Assembly: GCF_001591545.1 (NCBI RefSeq)
Contig: NZ_BCVC01000001.1
Coordinates: forward strand, 1,488,001 to 1,552,000
Length of the DNA: 64,000 bases
Direction: 5' to 3'
From: Lederbergia lenta NBRC 16444
GTDB lineage: Bacteria; Bacillota; Bacilli; Bacillales; Bacillaceae_C
Positions 10,454-19,617 of the stretch are shown here, piece by piece. A model generated the notes under the pieces. The model made no database searches, had not been told where the DNA came from, and saw nothing but the letters and a program-made list of their open reading frames with translations. The first letter of the stretch is position 1. Each line of letters begins with the position of its first letter. A program made the translations under genes and the position numbers.

Positions 10454-13171
10454 TTAATCGACAAGCTTTCCACGTAAAACCATTGGCAAAATTCCGCCAT
10501 TACGATAATAGTCGATTTCTACATCTGAGTCGAAACGAACTAGTACTTCGAACTCTTTTTTATTACCATCTTCGTCAGTTGCAGTAACTTTTACGATATC
10601 ACGAGGTTTGATCGTTTCATCAATGTGTACATTTAATACTTCTTTGCCAGTCAATCCAAGCACATCGGCATTTTCGCCTTTTTTGAATTGTAATGGAAGA
10701 ACACCCATCAATGCAAGATTCGAACGGTGAATCCGCTCAAAGCTTTCTGCAATAACCGTTTTAATGCCTAACAAAGTTGTACCTTTTGCTGCCCAGTCAC
10801 GTGAAGAGCCCATTCCATAATCTTTACCTGCAAGTACTACTAGATCCGTATTATCTTCTTTATAGCGCATGCAAGTATCATAAATTGAACTTACTTCTCC
10901 AGTTGGCCAGTACGTAGAAAAACCACCTTCAGTACCAGGAGCAATCTGGTTACGAATTCGAATATTGGCGAATGTTCCACGCATCATTACTTCATGATTT
11001 CCTCGACGAGAACCATATGAGTTAAAGTCACGTGGCTGTACGCCATTTTCTAGTAAATATTTCCCGGCTGGTGTATCCTTACCAATCGCACCTGCTGGAG
11101 AAATATGGTCTGTTGTAACTGAATCGCCAAACTTACCAACAATACGTAATCCTGATAAAGGTTTAACTGTATCAAGTTCCGTTGATAAATTTTCGAAAAA
11201 TGGCGGGTTTTGAATATATGTTGAATCATTATCCCAAGTATATAATGGTTCATTACTCGTTTTAATATCATTCCAACGTTTATTATCATCAAATACATGC
11301 TCATATTCTTTTCTAAACAACTCAGGTGTAACAGTTTTAGAAACAACTTCTACAATTTCTTCTTTAGTAGGCCAAATATCTTTCATAAATACATCATTAC
11401 CATCTTGGTCCTTACCAAGTGGTTCATTATTTAAGTCAATATCCACTGTTCCAGCTAGTGCATATGCTACAACTAATGGAGGAGATGCAAGATAATTTCC
11501 TCTTACTAGTGGATGGATTCTTCCTTCGAAATTTCGGTTACCTGAAAGAATGGATGTAACGAGTAAATCACTCTTCGTAATAGCTGCTTCTATTTCTTCT
11601 TTTAATGGACCAGAGTTCCCTATACATGTTGTACAGCCATATCCAACTAGATCAAAGCCAAGTTTAGATAAATATTGCATCAAGCCTGAGTCGCGTAAAT
11701 AACCAGTAACAACTTTTGAGCCTGGTGCTAAAGATGTTTTCACATACTTAGGAACTTCAAGACCTTTTTCGACTGCTTTTTGAGCCAATAATCCAGCACC
11801 CAACATTACGTATGGATTAGAAGTATTTGTACAGCTAGTAATTGCTGCAATAGCTAAAGCTCCAGTTTTCATCGTTGCTTCGTCACCATTATTAAATTTA
11901 ACCGTTACTTCTTTTGTAATTTCAGCAGGCTCTAGTCCAAAACCTTGGTTCCCTACAGGTGCTTGCATCGCTTCTTTGAAAGACTTTTGCATCTGTGATA
12001 GTGGAATTAAGTCTTGAGGACGTTTTGGTCCTGATAAATTGGCTTCAATTTCAGATAGGTTAATTTCAACGATATCTTTATAAACAGGATCTTCTTTATC
12101 TGTTGTAAAGAACATATCGTTTTCTTTTAGGTATACTTCTACTAACTTAATTTGCTCTTCACTACGACCTGTCAATCGCAAATAATTCAATGCTTCATCA
12201 TCGACAGGGAAAAATCCACATGTTGCTCCATATTCAGGGGCCATGTTAGCAATCGTTGCTCTATCTGCAAGTGGTAAACTCGCAACACCCTCACCATAGA
12301 ACTCAACGAATTTGCCTACAACGCCATGCGCACGTAGCACTTGTGTTACTTTTAAAGCTAAGTCAGTTGCTGTAGCAGCATTTGGTAGTTCTCCAGTTAG
12401 TTTCACACCAACCACTTCTGGGATTGGAAAATAAGATGGCTGTCCAAGCATACCAGCTTCCGCTTCAATTCCACCAACACCCCAGCCCAATACACCAATT
12501 CCATTAATCATCGTTGTATGGGAATCTGTTCCAACAAGTGTATCTGGATACGCTTCATAATCACCTGATGGTGTCTCAATCGCATGTACAACGTTCGCCA
12601 AGTATTCTAAGTTTACTTGGTGGACGATTCCTGTAGCAGGAGGTACAGCACGATAATTATCGAATGCTTTTTGTGCCCAACTCAAAAATTGGTAACGCTC
12701 CGCATTTCGTTCAAATTCATAATCCATATTAATTTGCAATGCAGATGGCGTGCCGTACGTGTCTACTTGTACAGAGTGGTCAATAACGAGATCCACCGGA
12801 ATCTCAGGATTAATTTTCTCTGCATTTCCACCTAGATCTGCCATCGCTTTTCTAAGGGAAGCAAGATCTACTACAGCAGGAACCCCAGTGAAATCTTGCA
12901 GAATAACACGAGATGGTTTAAATGGAACTTCTCCATCTACCACTTCGTCTGTAGCCCATTTGGCTAGATTTTCAACATGTTCTTTTGTAATAACGCGTCC
13001 GTCCATTTGACGTAGGACTGATTCCAGTAATACTTTAATTGAATAAGGCAAGTTTGAAACTTTCGCCACACCAGCTTCTTCCAAAGCTGCCAAGCGATAA
13101 TAATGATAACGTTTACCGCTGACATCAAAAGAAGTCCGTGCATTAAAAACATCTGTTTTAGATTGTGTCAT
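10454..13171 (-). CDS. acnA: Aconitate hydratase A
   Basis: The 905-residue aconitase (citB/acnA) interconverts citrate and isocitrate in the TCA cycle. It can moonlight as an RNA-binding regulator in Bacillus when its cluster is lost. The 4Fe-4S ligands are the cysteines in [10 protein letters not shown] and in [12 protein letters not shown]. The swivelling fourth domain is present ([22 protein letters not shown]). The length equals the bacterial AcnA family. It is monocistronic with its own terminator and is flanked by an FbpB-like gene. Confidence 0.97.
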   Translation of the reverse strand: MTQSKTDVFNARTSFDVSGKRYHYYRLAALEEAGVAKVSNLPYSIKVLLESVLRQMDGRVITKEHVENLAKWATDEVVDGEVPFKPSRVILQDFTGVPAVVDLASLRKAMADLGGNAEKINPEIPVDLVIDHSVQVDTYGTPSALQINMDYEFERNAERYQFLSWAQKAFDNYRAVPPATGIVHQVNLEYLANVVHAIETPSGDYEAYPDTLVGTDSHTTMINGIGVLGWGVGGIEAEAGMLGQPSYFPIPEVVGVKLTGELPNAATATDLALKVTQVLRAHGVVGKFVEFYGEGVASLPLADRATIANMAPEYGATCGFFPVDDEALNYLRLTGRSEEQIKLVEVYLKENDMFFTTDKEDPVYKDIVEINLSEIEANLSGPKRPQDLIPLSQMQKSFKEAMQAPVGNQGFGLEPAEITKEVTVKFNNGDEATMKTGALAIAAITSCTNTSNPYVMLGAGLLAQKAVEKGLEVPKYVKTSLAPGSKVVTGYLRDSGLMQYLSKLGFDLVGYGCTTCIGNSGPLKEEIEAAITKSDLLVTSILSGNRNFEGRIHPLVRGNYLASPPLVVAYALAGTVDIDLNNEPLGKDQDGNDVFMKDIWPTKEEIVEVVSKTVTPELFRKEYEHVFDDNKRWNDIKTSNEPLYTWDNDSTYIQNPPFFENLSTELDTVKPLSGLRIVGKFGDSVTTDHISPAGAIGKDTPAGKYLLENGVQPRDFNSYGSRRGNHEVMMRGTFANIRIRNQIAPGTEGGFSTYWPTGEVSSIYDTCMRYKEDNTDLVVLAGKDYGMGSSRDWAAKGTTLLGIKTVIAESFERIHRSNLALMGVLPLQFKKGENADVLGLTGKEVLNVHIDETIKPRDIVKVTATDEDGNKKEFEVLVRFDSDVEIDYYRNGGILPMVLRGKLVD

Positions 13172-13419
13172 GCCAATCCCCCTCTTTTACTCTTCATAAC
13201 TATTCATTTTGATTAGACAAATCAATCAATCTCACAATTCATTTTATAACAAGAAACGACATAAGTAAATAACGAGAAAGTTATGGTTTTTAATAAGAAA
13301 AACTTATTAACCGGATTTAGTCTAAACAATTAAAATTCCACATTTAATCATACCAAATAAAACGTATAAAGAAAATATATAGGTTTTATTGTCGTTTATT
13401 TTCAGATAATAATACCTGA

Positions 13420-14122
13420 TTATCTTTTTGTTGCTCGAAATCCTGCCGCTTCAGCTTCTTCCTTACTACAAAACCACATTTCCGGATTCACTTAATCATA
13501 ATATTGACCTGATGGAAGATGATAAATTTTTTCCTGATTTTTATTTATATTTCCTTTGATTTGACAATCATTTGTCAGATTTCCTATCTTTTTTTCCTTT
13601 GTTTCTGCTGTAGCAAACCCTTTATCATGTGCATAGTTTTCAATAGACCAAATACCAATTTCATTTGAGCGAGCAATCTCTTGCACTTCTTCAAACTCAT
13701 CTACATATTTAATATCTGGTGGAAAAATAGCCACACGTGCTAACCCTTTTTATTTAAGTTCAATTCATCTAGCCAAATGTATGCAAGCAGTCTCCCTTAT
13801 TTATCTCTTTCTGACACATCAAGCTCAAACATAACCTCTTTGCCAGTTAAATGCTCATCAGTAAATTCAGTTGCTTCTCGCCCAAAGGGCTGTACTCCAA
13901 GACGTGAATGTTTTGTTTCCGAAGTATCAATTAAAATCAACCTTACTTTTTCAATATCTCCATTTTGCTTCTTACCTCGATTGAGTCACCATTCACCGTA
14001 CGCATAACCGTGGCGCTTAGATTATTTTCTTTACTTGAATGATTAGCAAAGGAACATCCTAATAATAAAACAATTAAGCAAATGTATATAAGTAAAAATT
14101 TTTTCTCCAACCTTTTTTACAT
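13420..14122 (-). pseudogene. Decayed secreted/lipoprotein thermonuclease (SNase family)
   Basis: Minus-strand pieces in several frames rebuild one staphylococcal-nuclease-like gene. First comes a signal/lipobox segment (FLLIYICLIVLLLGCSFANH), then RTVNGDSIEVR. RLILIDTSETKHSRLGVQPF then carries the active-site motif, followed by GREATEFTDEHLTGKE, ARVAIFPPDIKYVDEFEEVQ and GIWSIENYA. The C-terminal PEMWFCSKEEAEAAGFRATK completes it. Visible lesions: TAA directly after the ATG at 14122, a frameshift near 13945, TAA in place of tyrosine after ERDK near 13800, a one-base loss near 13740, and TAA at 13492. It cannot encode an active enzyme. Confidence 0.88.
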
Positions 14123-14178
14123 TTCCTCTTTTATATAAATGGATTTTTTAGCGAGGAAAGAGCCAGCTTTAAAAAAAT

Positions 14179-14203
14179 GTTTATCCTTAAGCATATCCGG
14201 TAA
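14179..14203 (+). promoter_or_regulatory. Candidate sigma-B promoter of the GlsB-like gene
   Basis: GTTTAT (14179-14184) and CGGTAA (14198-14203) are 13 bases apart, close to the sigma-B consensus GTTTAA and GGGTAT. It lies about 50 bases ahead of a general-stress type membrane protein. Confidence 0.5.
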
Positions 14204-14253
14204 TAATACTAGCAGGCAAGAAAATTAAGAAATTCAAAAGGAGATGGATATAA

Positions 14254-14517
14254 ATGGGTTTTATATTATATCTAATCGTAGGTGGAATAATTGGATGGCT
14301 AGCGGGATTGATTTTAGGTAAAGATATCCCTGGTGGCATTATTGGTAACATTATCGCAGGTATCATTGGTGCTTGGATAGGTGGAGCTGTGTTCGGAAAT
14401 TGGGGACCAGATATTGCTGGTATCGCTATTATACCAGCTTTAATCGGTGCATTAGTATTAGTATTTATACTAAGTCTCATTTTGGGGTCTATGGCAAAAG
14501 GACGTAGAAACAGTTAA
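14254..14517 (+). CDS. GlsB/YeaQ/YmgE-family stress membrane protein
   Basis: An 87-residue, glycine-rich hydrophobic protein with three membrane segments (about residues 2-20, 27-47 and 55-78). Family repeats include GGIIGWLAGLILGKDIPGG and GNIIAGIIGAWIGG. The family is often called transglycosylase-associated, but no enzymatic activity is shown. AAAGGAGATGGATATAA precedes the ATG. The upstream sigma-B-like promoter fits a general-stress role. Confidence 0.88.
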   Translation: MGFILYLIVGGIIGWLAGLILGKDIPGGIIGNIIAGIIGAWIGGAVFGNWGPDIAGIAIIPALIGALVLVFILSLILGSMAKGRRNS

Positions 14518-14543
14518 GCCTAAAATAGCATAATCTAATCTGA

Positions 14544-14572
14544 AAAAAACGGGAGCAGCGCTTCCGTTTTTT
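14544..14572. terminator. Bidirectional terminator
   Basis: The CGGGAGC and GCTTCCG stem is flanked by A and T runs on both sides, between two convergent genes. Confidence 0.9.
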
Positions 14573-14573
14573 T

Positions 14574-15194
14574 TTAGTTCAATAAATCTTTATAAATGTT
14601 AGCATAATAAAGTACATCGTCTACATACTTATCACTATGGTTGTAAGCATATACAGCTGATTTTAAATCACCATCTGCCGCTCCATACTTGGATAAAAAG
14701 TTTGCCGCACTAAAAATAGCATCTTCGATATCATAAGGGTCTGCTATACCATCCCCATTTGCATCAACACCATATCCGCCATATTTTTCAATAACAACAG
14801 GATCTAATTTTTCTTCTTCCGGTATTTCCCCTTGTCCTAGTCCCTCACAGGTCGGGTGTGTCCAACCAACAAAAGTGCAAGGCATAAATTGTAAGTGACC
14901 TTCCGCTCCTGCCGGGGATAGTAACGGGTCCATTGTAGAAAAAATAGTTTCCACTCGATGATGTGCTGCTAATAAATAGGCAGGAACGCCATATTCTTTC
15001 TCCGCCGCTTCGTAAATAGGGATAAACTCCGCAGGAATAGTAGATTGTTTTACTTGCTGTTTAATATCAGTGCTGCTATATATGGCAATACTAATAAAAA
15101 TAATAATTGGGATAAAGAACATGAGCAAAACAAGACGCTTTCTGGATGATTGAGAACCATTTGTAGTCGGTCTTTTTTTGCTTGTTTTTTTCAT
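14574..15194 (-). CDS. Membrane-anchored lytic transglycosylase
   Basis: A 206-residue protein with a basic N-terminus and one membrane anchor (about residues 20-40), then a lysozyme-like SLT domain on the outer side. The candidate catalytic glutamate is E82 in HHRVETIFS. GHLQFMPCTFVGW follows, and AVYAYNHSDKYVDDVLYYA closes the domain. An insert (DANGDGIADPYDIEDA) resembles the calcium-type loop of MltB-like enzymes. It should cleave the glycan strand of peptidoglycan. AGGAGGAGG precedes the start. Confidence 0.85.
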   Translation of the reverse strand: MKKTSKKRPTTNGSQSSRKRLVLLMFFIPIIIFISIAIYSSTDIKQQVKQSTIPAEFIPIYEAAEKEYGVPAYLLAAHHRVETIFSTMDPLLSPAGAEGHLQFMPCTFVGWTHPTCEGLGQGEIPEEEKLDPVVIEKYGGYGVDANGDGIADPYDIEDAIFSAANFLSKYGAADGDLKSAVYAYNHSDKYVDDVLYYANIYKDLLN

Positions 15195-15219
15195 ATAAAC
15201 CTCCTCCTTGCACCAAAAA

Positions 15220-15243
15220 ACCGCCGGTATCGCATCCGGTGGT
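15220..15243 (-). terminator. Terminator of the STAS-protein gene
   Basis: ACCGCCGGTAT and ATCCGGTGGT pair around CGC, and the minus strand ends in a T run. It lies just downstream of the RsbR-type gene. Confidence 0.85.
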
Positions 15244-15266
15244 CATTTTCATCATTTGATGAAGAA

Positions 15267-16088
15267 TTAATTACGTAAATGCTTTATTGCTTGATGTAGG
15301 TGTGCAAAAGTTTTCATCTTAGAAAAGTCTAATCCAAGACTAATGCTAGTTTGAGCTATTTCCGGTCTAATACCAGTGATAATCATTTCTATTCCCAGTA
15401 AATTATAAGTCTCCCCTAATTGAAAAATTTGATTCGCCACCATTGTATCAATTACCGGTACACCAGACAAATCGAGAATGACATTTTCTAAATGCATATG
15501 ACTAGCTTTCTGAAGACTATGTTCCATTAATTTAGATGCCCTATATGTATCAATCTCTCCGACAAGTGGAATAATTCCAAGTCCTTCGTCTACTTTGATT
15601 ACAGGTGTACCCAATTCAAGAATAATTTCTTGTTGGGAAGAAAAAACATGCTCGTATTCATGAATATATTCTCTCGTAACAAGTTGTGTCGCTTCATCAA
15701 ATTTTTTACTAATGATTTTTACCCAGCTTATTACCATTTTCCCAGATATAGCATGATTATCTATAAAGCGTTCAATATATGAATAATAAATACTCCTGAA
15801 AATAGAAAAATTAACGATCACATCATACAATGGTGTTGCTGTTTGCGATCGACTAGCTGCAATGGCATCCGCCCAATCTTTAAGATATGCCTCTTCGCCA
15901 ACTAAGCTTTCCGTTACTGCCCGGTTAAATTTATAGTTCATTTCTCTCATTTTCTCAAATGTTTCTGAGTTTTTTGGTTCCGCGTATACCCCGACACCAC
16001 TTGAGTAAATATTATCAAACAATTCGGTAGTCATGTTTGATATATTTTCACTCATAAATTGATGTAATTGTTGTTCAATTTTTTCCAT
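15267..16088 (-). CDS. RsbR-type stressosome co-antagonist (STAS domain)
   Basis: A 273-residue protein with a variable N-terminal sensor half (about 1-145, globin-like helical in RsbR proteins) and a C-terminal STAS domain (about 155-265: IIPLVGEIDTYRASKLMEHS, then VILDLSGVPVIDTMVANQIF). The threonines in VIDTM and EIAQTS align with the two RsbT-phosphorylated sites of RsbR paralogues. Such proteins build the stressosome that releases RsbT to activate sigma-B. No rsbS or rsbT lies beside it, so it is an orphan paralogue like RsbRB/C/D. Confidence 0.88.
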   Translation of the reverse strand: MEKIEQQLHQFMSENISNMTTELFDNIYSSGVGVYAEPKNSETFEKMREMNYKFNRAVTESLVGEEAYLKDWADAIAASRSQTATPLYDVIVNFSIFRSIYYSYIERFIDNHAISGKMVISWVKIISKKFDEATQLVTREYIHEYEHVFSSQQEIILELGTPVIKVDEGLGIIPLVGEIDTYRASKLMEHSLQKASHMHLENVILDLSGVPVIDTMVANQIFQLGETYNLLGIEMIITGIRPEIAQTSISLGLDFSKMKTFAHLHQAIKHLRN

Positions 16089-16140
16089 TTCTTTGCTCCT
16101 TTAGCTTCTTCAATTCTATAAATAATATGATATACATCTA

Positions 16141-16159
16141 GTATGGAAAATTTCCATAC
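16141..16159. promoter_or_regulatory. 19-bp perfect palindrome upstream of the RsbR-type gene
   Basis: GTATGGAAAATTTCCATAC has perfect 9-bp arms around one central base, 53 bases ahead of the STAS gene start. On the minus strand it falls between a weak -35 (TTGCGA) and a weak -10 (CATACT), which suits a repressor operator. The binding protein is unknown. Confidence 0.6.
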
Positions 16160-16197
16160 ATTTCGCAAGCATTAATGTATGAAATGAACATAAATAA

Positions 16198-16224
16198 AAC
16201 ACCACGAATTACGATCGCGGTGTT
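16198..16224 (-). terminator. Terminator of the YflT-type gene
   Basis: AACACCACG and CGCGGTGTT pair with one mismatch and are followed on the minus strand by TTTATTT. Confidence 0.8.
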
Positions 16225-16244
16225 CCTCCAACTGTAAATAACTT

Positions 16245-16667
16245 TTATTCTTCTAAGAACAGAATAATCTTGCCTTCATTTAATTCTTCAATATAATTAT
16301 CTGCCGAGTGTTCATCCAATCCTAGATTAGTAAACATCTTTTTTAATTCTTCATAACTTCCGCCAGAAAATGTAGAGGCTAAAGGTCCAGCGGCTATATA
16401 AGGACCTACACCAGGAGTTGCCATTCCAGGAACGTATAGTCCGCCGCCAATGCCTGCTAAAAAGCCTCCAATAATTCCGAATGCTCCTTCGTTTACAGGT
16501 TCCATCTCTTCCACATCTGTTTTCTCATGAATATATTCGGTTTTTTCTTCATCTCTTGCCATAACGGAAAAATGATTTGGATCTAAGCCGTCTGCCTGAT
16601 ATTGTTTAATTGCATTAATTACTTCTCGCTCACTATCAAAAACACCTATCACTTTTGCAGCCATCAT
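16245..16667 (-). CDS. General stress protein 17M (YflT) family
   Basis: A 140-residue protein with the family N-terminus KVIGVFDSEREVINAIKQYQ and FSVMARDEEKTEY. A glycine-rich hydrophobic middle (GIIGGFLAGIGGGLYVPGMA) and an acidic C-terminus follow. Family members belong to the sigma-B regulon in B. subtilis; the molecular role is unknown. GAGGAGGG precedes two adjacent ATG codons, so the start may be 16667 or 16664. A good sigma-B promoter match lies upstream. Confidence 0.9.
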   Translation of the reverse strand: MMAAKVIGVFDSEREVINAIKQYQADGLDPNHFSVMARDEEKTEYIHEKTDVEEMEPVNEGAFGIIGGFLAGIGGGLYVPGMATPGVGPYIAAGPLASTFSGGSYEELKKMFTNLGLDEHSADNYIEELNEGKIILFLEE

Positions 16668-16691
16668 GATCCCTCCTCTATACGATATAGA

Positions 16692-16717
16692 TTACCCAAT
16701 TTTATTTTCTTCGAAAC
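16692..16717 (-). promoter_or_regulatory. Sigma-B promoter of the YflT-type gene
   Basis: On the minus strand GTTTCG (16712-16717) and GGGTAA (16692-16697) are 14 bases apart. This fits the sigma-B consensus GTTTAA-N12-15-GGGTAT, 25 bases ahead of the start codon. Confidence 0.75.
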
Positions 16718-16888
16718 AAAAGTACCTCCTTTACTTTTTATTTATTTTTTTACAATCTTCCTTAATGATTTGTTATTTCAACCATTTCTTCCGCATTAGT
16801 CGTCAAATAACCCCTTTCCCTACATAATTGCTTTCAAGTTACACATACTGTTCATTAGTACGTCTTACTACCAATGAGGGATAGATAT

Positions 16889-18565
16889 ATGTCGATTTGG
16901 AAACGAAAAAACAGCAAGAGAATAATGGAAAAAGCACCGAGTAAAATGTTAACTGAGCAAGATCATAAAGAAATCAACGGAGATTTGGAAGATTCATTAG
17001 TCTTTATAAACGATTTATTGGGAGATAATGAAGATTTCATCATTAGGAAATTTAACATATTTGGGAAGCATCAAGCTGCCATATTCTATATTTCAAATTT
17101 AGTTGATCAAACTGTGATCAATAATGATCTTTTAAAACCGCTTATGGTTTCACCAGACCTTGAAGAATTAGAAGAAATAAATAACAACATTATTACAGTT
17201 CTATTAAACGAAGTGCTTTATCATAGCGAAGCGCGAATTGAAACAGATCTGACGAAACTTGTGGAAGCAATATTAGCCGGTGAGACAGTCATTGTCATTC
17301 ATCATGCACAACATGCTCTTCATATCGATACACGCTATGTAGAAAAAAGAGCAGTGACACAACCGGAAACAGAGCAAGTGATCATCGGCCCAAGAGAAGG
17401 ATTTATTGAACGCCTAGGCACAAATATTGGTTTGTTACGGTATAGACTACCAACTGCTGATTTTTGCGTAAAAACAATGAAAATCGGACGGCTTACTAAA
17501 TCAAAAGTAGCTATCTGTTACATGAAAGGCATTACAAATCAAGCCTTGGTCGATGAAGTAGAAAAACGCCTATCAAAGATTGATATGGATGCCATACTTG
17601 ATGTCGGTTATCTGGAACAGTTTATTGAAGATAACCATTTTTCTCCTTTTCCTCAAACGCTATTAACTGAACGTCCAGATAGTGCAGTCGGAAATTTAAT
17701 TGAAGGTAGAGTGGCCGTTCTAGTCGACGGATCACCATTTGCTTTACTTGTGCCTGTTGTTTTTAATCAGTTCTATCAGGCAACAGAAGATTACTCCACT
17801 CGTTTTTTACTCGGAAGTTTTACAAGATTGGTCCGTATGTTTGCGCTCGTATTCTCCTTGATCATCCCATCTTTATACGTTTCGTTTATCTCTTTTAATC
17901 CCGAATTGCTCCCTACTGAATTTGCAGTTGCAGTTGCTGGAGGCCGAGCGGGTGTCCCTTTCCCTGCTGTTATTGAAGTTTTAATAATGGAGGGTGCTAT
18001 GGAGATATTGAGGGAAGCGACCGTTCGCCTGCCTAAGCAAATTGGCGGTGCTTTATCAATCGTAGGGGTTTTAGTCATCGGGGATGCTGCAGTATCAGCT
18101 GGACTTGCTAGCCCTATTACAGTTGTCGTAATCGCGATCACAACGATTGGATCATTCGCAACCCCTGTTTACAATGCCTCATTTGCTTTGCGAATGTTAC
18201 GTTTCCCACTTGCAATACTTGCAGGAATCTTTGGTCTTTACGGTGTGATGTTAGGTATCATATTAATATTTAATCACATGCTCTCTTTAAAATCATTTGG
18301 TGTTCCATATATGAGCCCCATTTCTCCTGGTGATGCTCAAGGGATAAAAGATGTAGTAGTCAGATTTCCTTTTAGATGGATGCCGAGAAGACCCGCCTTT
18401 CTCCATCCTGCCGACAATATCCGTGTTGGGACAAATAAAGATATAAAAACTACGAACAACAATCCATTGGATCAAGCAATTGATAACACTGAGCGATGGG
18501 AGGCACAAGACGATGACACAACTTCGAGAAATAACACTCGTGCAGACGACGACCATACTCATTAG
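16889..18565 (+). CDS. Spore germinant receptor A subunit (GerA family)
   Basis: This is the A subunit of a GerA-type germinant receptor in the spore inner membrane. The 558-residue product starts at MSIWKRKNSK (GAGGG 8 bases upstream); an in-frame ATG at 16874 has no ribosome site. A soluble N-terminal half (about 1-285) is followed by hydrophobic segments from about 290 to 470 and a polar tail. Family motifs include EGFIERLGTNIGLLRYRL, VGNLIEGRVAVLVDGSPFAL and LPKQIGGALSIVGVLVIGDA. Its end overlaps the B gene. Forespore sigma-G control is expected, but no convincing promoter was found. Confidence 0.93.
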   Translation: MSIWKRKNSKRIMEKAPSKMLTEQDHKEINGDLEDSLVFINDLLGDNEDFIIRKFNIFGKHQAAIFYISNLVDQTVINNDLLKPLMVSPDLEELEEINNNIITVLLNEVLYHSEARIETDLTKLVEAILAGETVIVIHHAQHALHIDTRYVEKRAVTQPETEQVIIGPREGFIERLGTNIGLLRYRLPTADFCVKTMKIGRLTKSKVAICYMKGITNQALVDEVEKRLSKIDMDAILDVGYLEQFIEDNHFSPFPQTLLTERPDSAVGNLIEGRVAVLVDGSPFALLVPVVFNQFYQATEDYSTRFLLGSFTRLVRMFALVFSLIIPSLYVSFISFNPELLPTEFAVAVAGGRAGVPFPAVIEVLIMEGAMEILREATVRLPKQIGGALSIVGVLVIGDAAVSAGLASPITVVVIAITTIGSFATPVYNASFALRMLRFPLAILAGIFGLYGVMLGIILIFNHMLSLKSFGVPYMSPISPGDAQGIKDVVVRFPFRWMPRRPAFLHPADNIRVGTNKDIKTTNNNPLDQAIDNTERWEAQDDDTTSRNNTRADDDHTH

Positions 18566-19616
18566 CACGATTATCGGAGTTGGAGTATTACGGCTACCGC
18601 TAATTGCTGTTCGAGCTGCTGATACTGGAGCTCCCTTTATTACATTTTTAGCGGTTATCATTTCTTTTATTGGATTATGGGCGATTACTAAACTCGGAAT
18701 ACAATTTCCTAACCAATCCATTATTCATTACAGCGAAAAAATCTTAGGGAAATGGTTAGGCCGGCTGTATGGCTGGATGATTATTATATTCTTTTTAGCT
18801 TTAACAGGATTCACTTCAAGAGAATTTGGCGCTGTAGTGGTTACCGCTGTGTTAAAAGAAACCCCCCTTGAAGTTACTGTCATTGTCATGCTTTTCTTGG
18901 CTGCCATTTTTACTCGGGACAATATAAATACATTTGCCTATATTCATAATTTTTACGTTCCTATCATTTTGGTACCAGTATTGATTATTGTGGCAGTTTC
19001 ATTAAAAAATGCCGATCCTTTATACTTACAACCTATTTTCGTAAGTGAATCAACCGGAATGCTCCTCAATGGAACGCTAACTATAGCTGCCTTGTTTCAA
19101 GGTGCATTTATTATGACAATCATCATCCCTTTTATGCAAAAGCCTAAAAAAGCAATGAAAGCAACTATTTGGGGAATCTTCATATCTGGAGCATTATATA
19201 TAATGATTGTTATAGCAACGCTTGCAGTTTTTGGTCCAGAAGAAATGAAAAAGACTATGTGGCCAACGCTAGAACTCGCAAGAGCGACTTCTTTACCTGG
19301 AAACATTTTACAGCGCCTAGATGTTGTGTTTTTAGCGGTTTGGGTAACAGCAGTTTTTACAACAATTTTTTCCAGTTATATGTTTAGTGTGCAAGCATTA
19401 AAACAAATATTTCGCTTGCAAGACCATAAATTGTTTTCATATTTTTTATTACCGATTGTTTTTGTGATTGCTATGCTCCCCGAAAATACGCTTCAGATGT
19501 ACCAGATTATTGGTTTTGTAGGGAAAATTGGACTTCTAATTACAATCGTGTCCCCTTTTTTGTTATTAATTATAGCTAAACTTCGCAAATTAACCGTGAA
19601 GAAAGGGGAAGATTGA
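18513..19616 (+). CDS. Spore germinant receptor B subunit
   Basis: A 367-residue membrane protein of the spore-permease (APC superfamily) class, the B subunit thought to bind the germinant. It has ten predicted membrane segments. The start MTQLREITLVQTTTILISTI is chosen because GGGAGG lies 9 bases upstream; a further ATG at 18480 lacks one. The first 53 bases overlap the A gene in another frame, implying coupled translation. TIIGVGVLRLPLIAVRAA is the characteristic first helix. Confidence 0.93.
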   Translation: MTQLREITLVQTTTILISTIIGVGVLRLPLIAVRAADTGAPFITFLAVIISFIGLWAITKLGIQFPNQSIIHYSEKILGKWLGRLYGWMIIIFFLALTGFTSREFGAVVVTAVLKETPLEVTVIVMLFLAAIFTRDNINTFAYIHNFYVPIILVPVLIIVAVSLKNADPLYLQPIFVSESTGMLLNGTLTIAALFQGAFIMTIIIPFMQKPKKAMKATIWGIFISGALYIMIVIATLAVFGPEEMKKTMWPTLELARATSLPGNILQRLDVVFLAVWVTAVFTTIFSSYMFSVQALKQIFRLQDHKLFSYFLLPIVFVIAMLPENTLQMYQIIGFVGKIGLLITIVSPFLLLIIAKLRKLTVKKGED

Positions 19617-19617
19617 A

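Noticed and set aside
13420-14122. Programmed frameshifting in the nuclease gene
   Set aside because: Several separate stops and shifts, including one at codon 2, cannot be explained by one recoding event; decay is simpler.
17791-18721. Two minus-strand frames opposite the germinant receptor genes
   Set aside because: They overlap well-supported gerA/gerB genes and have no start signals.
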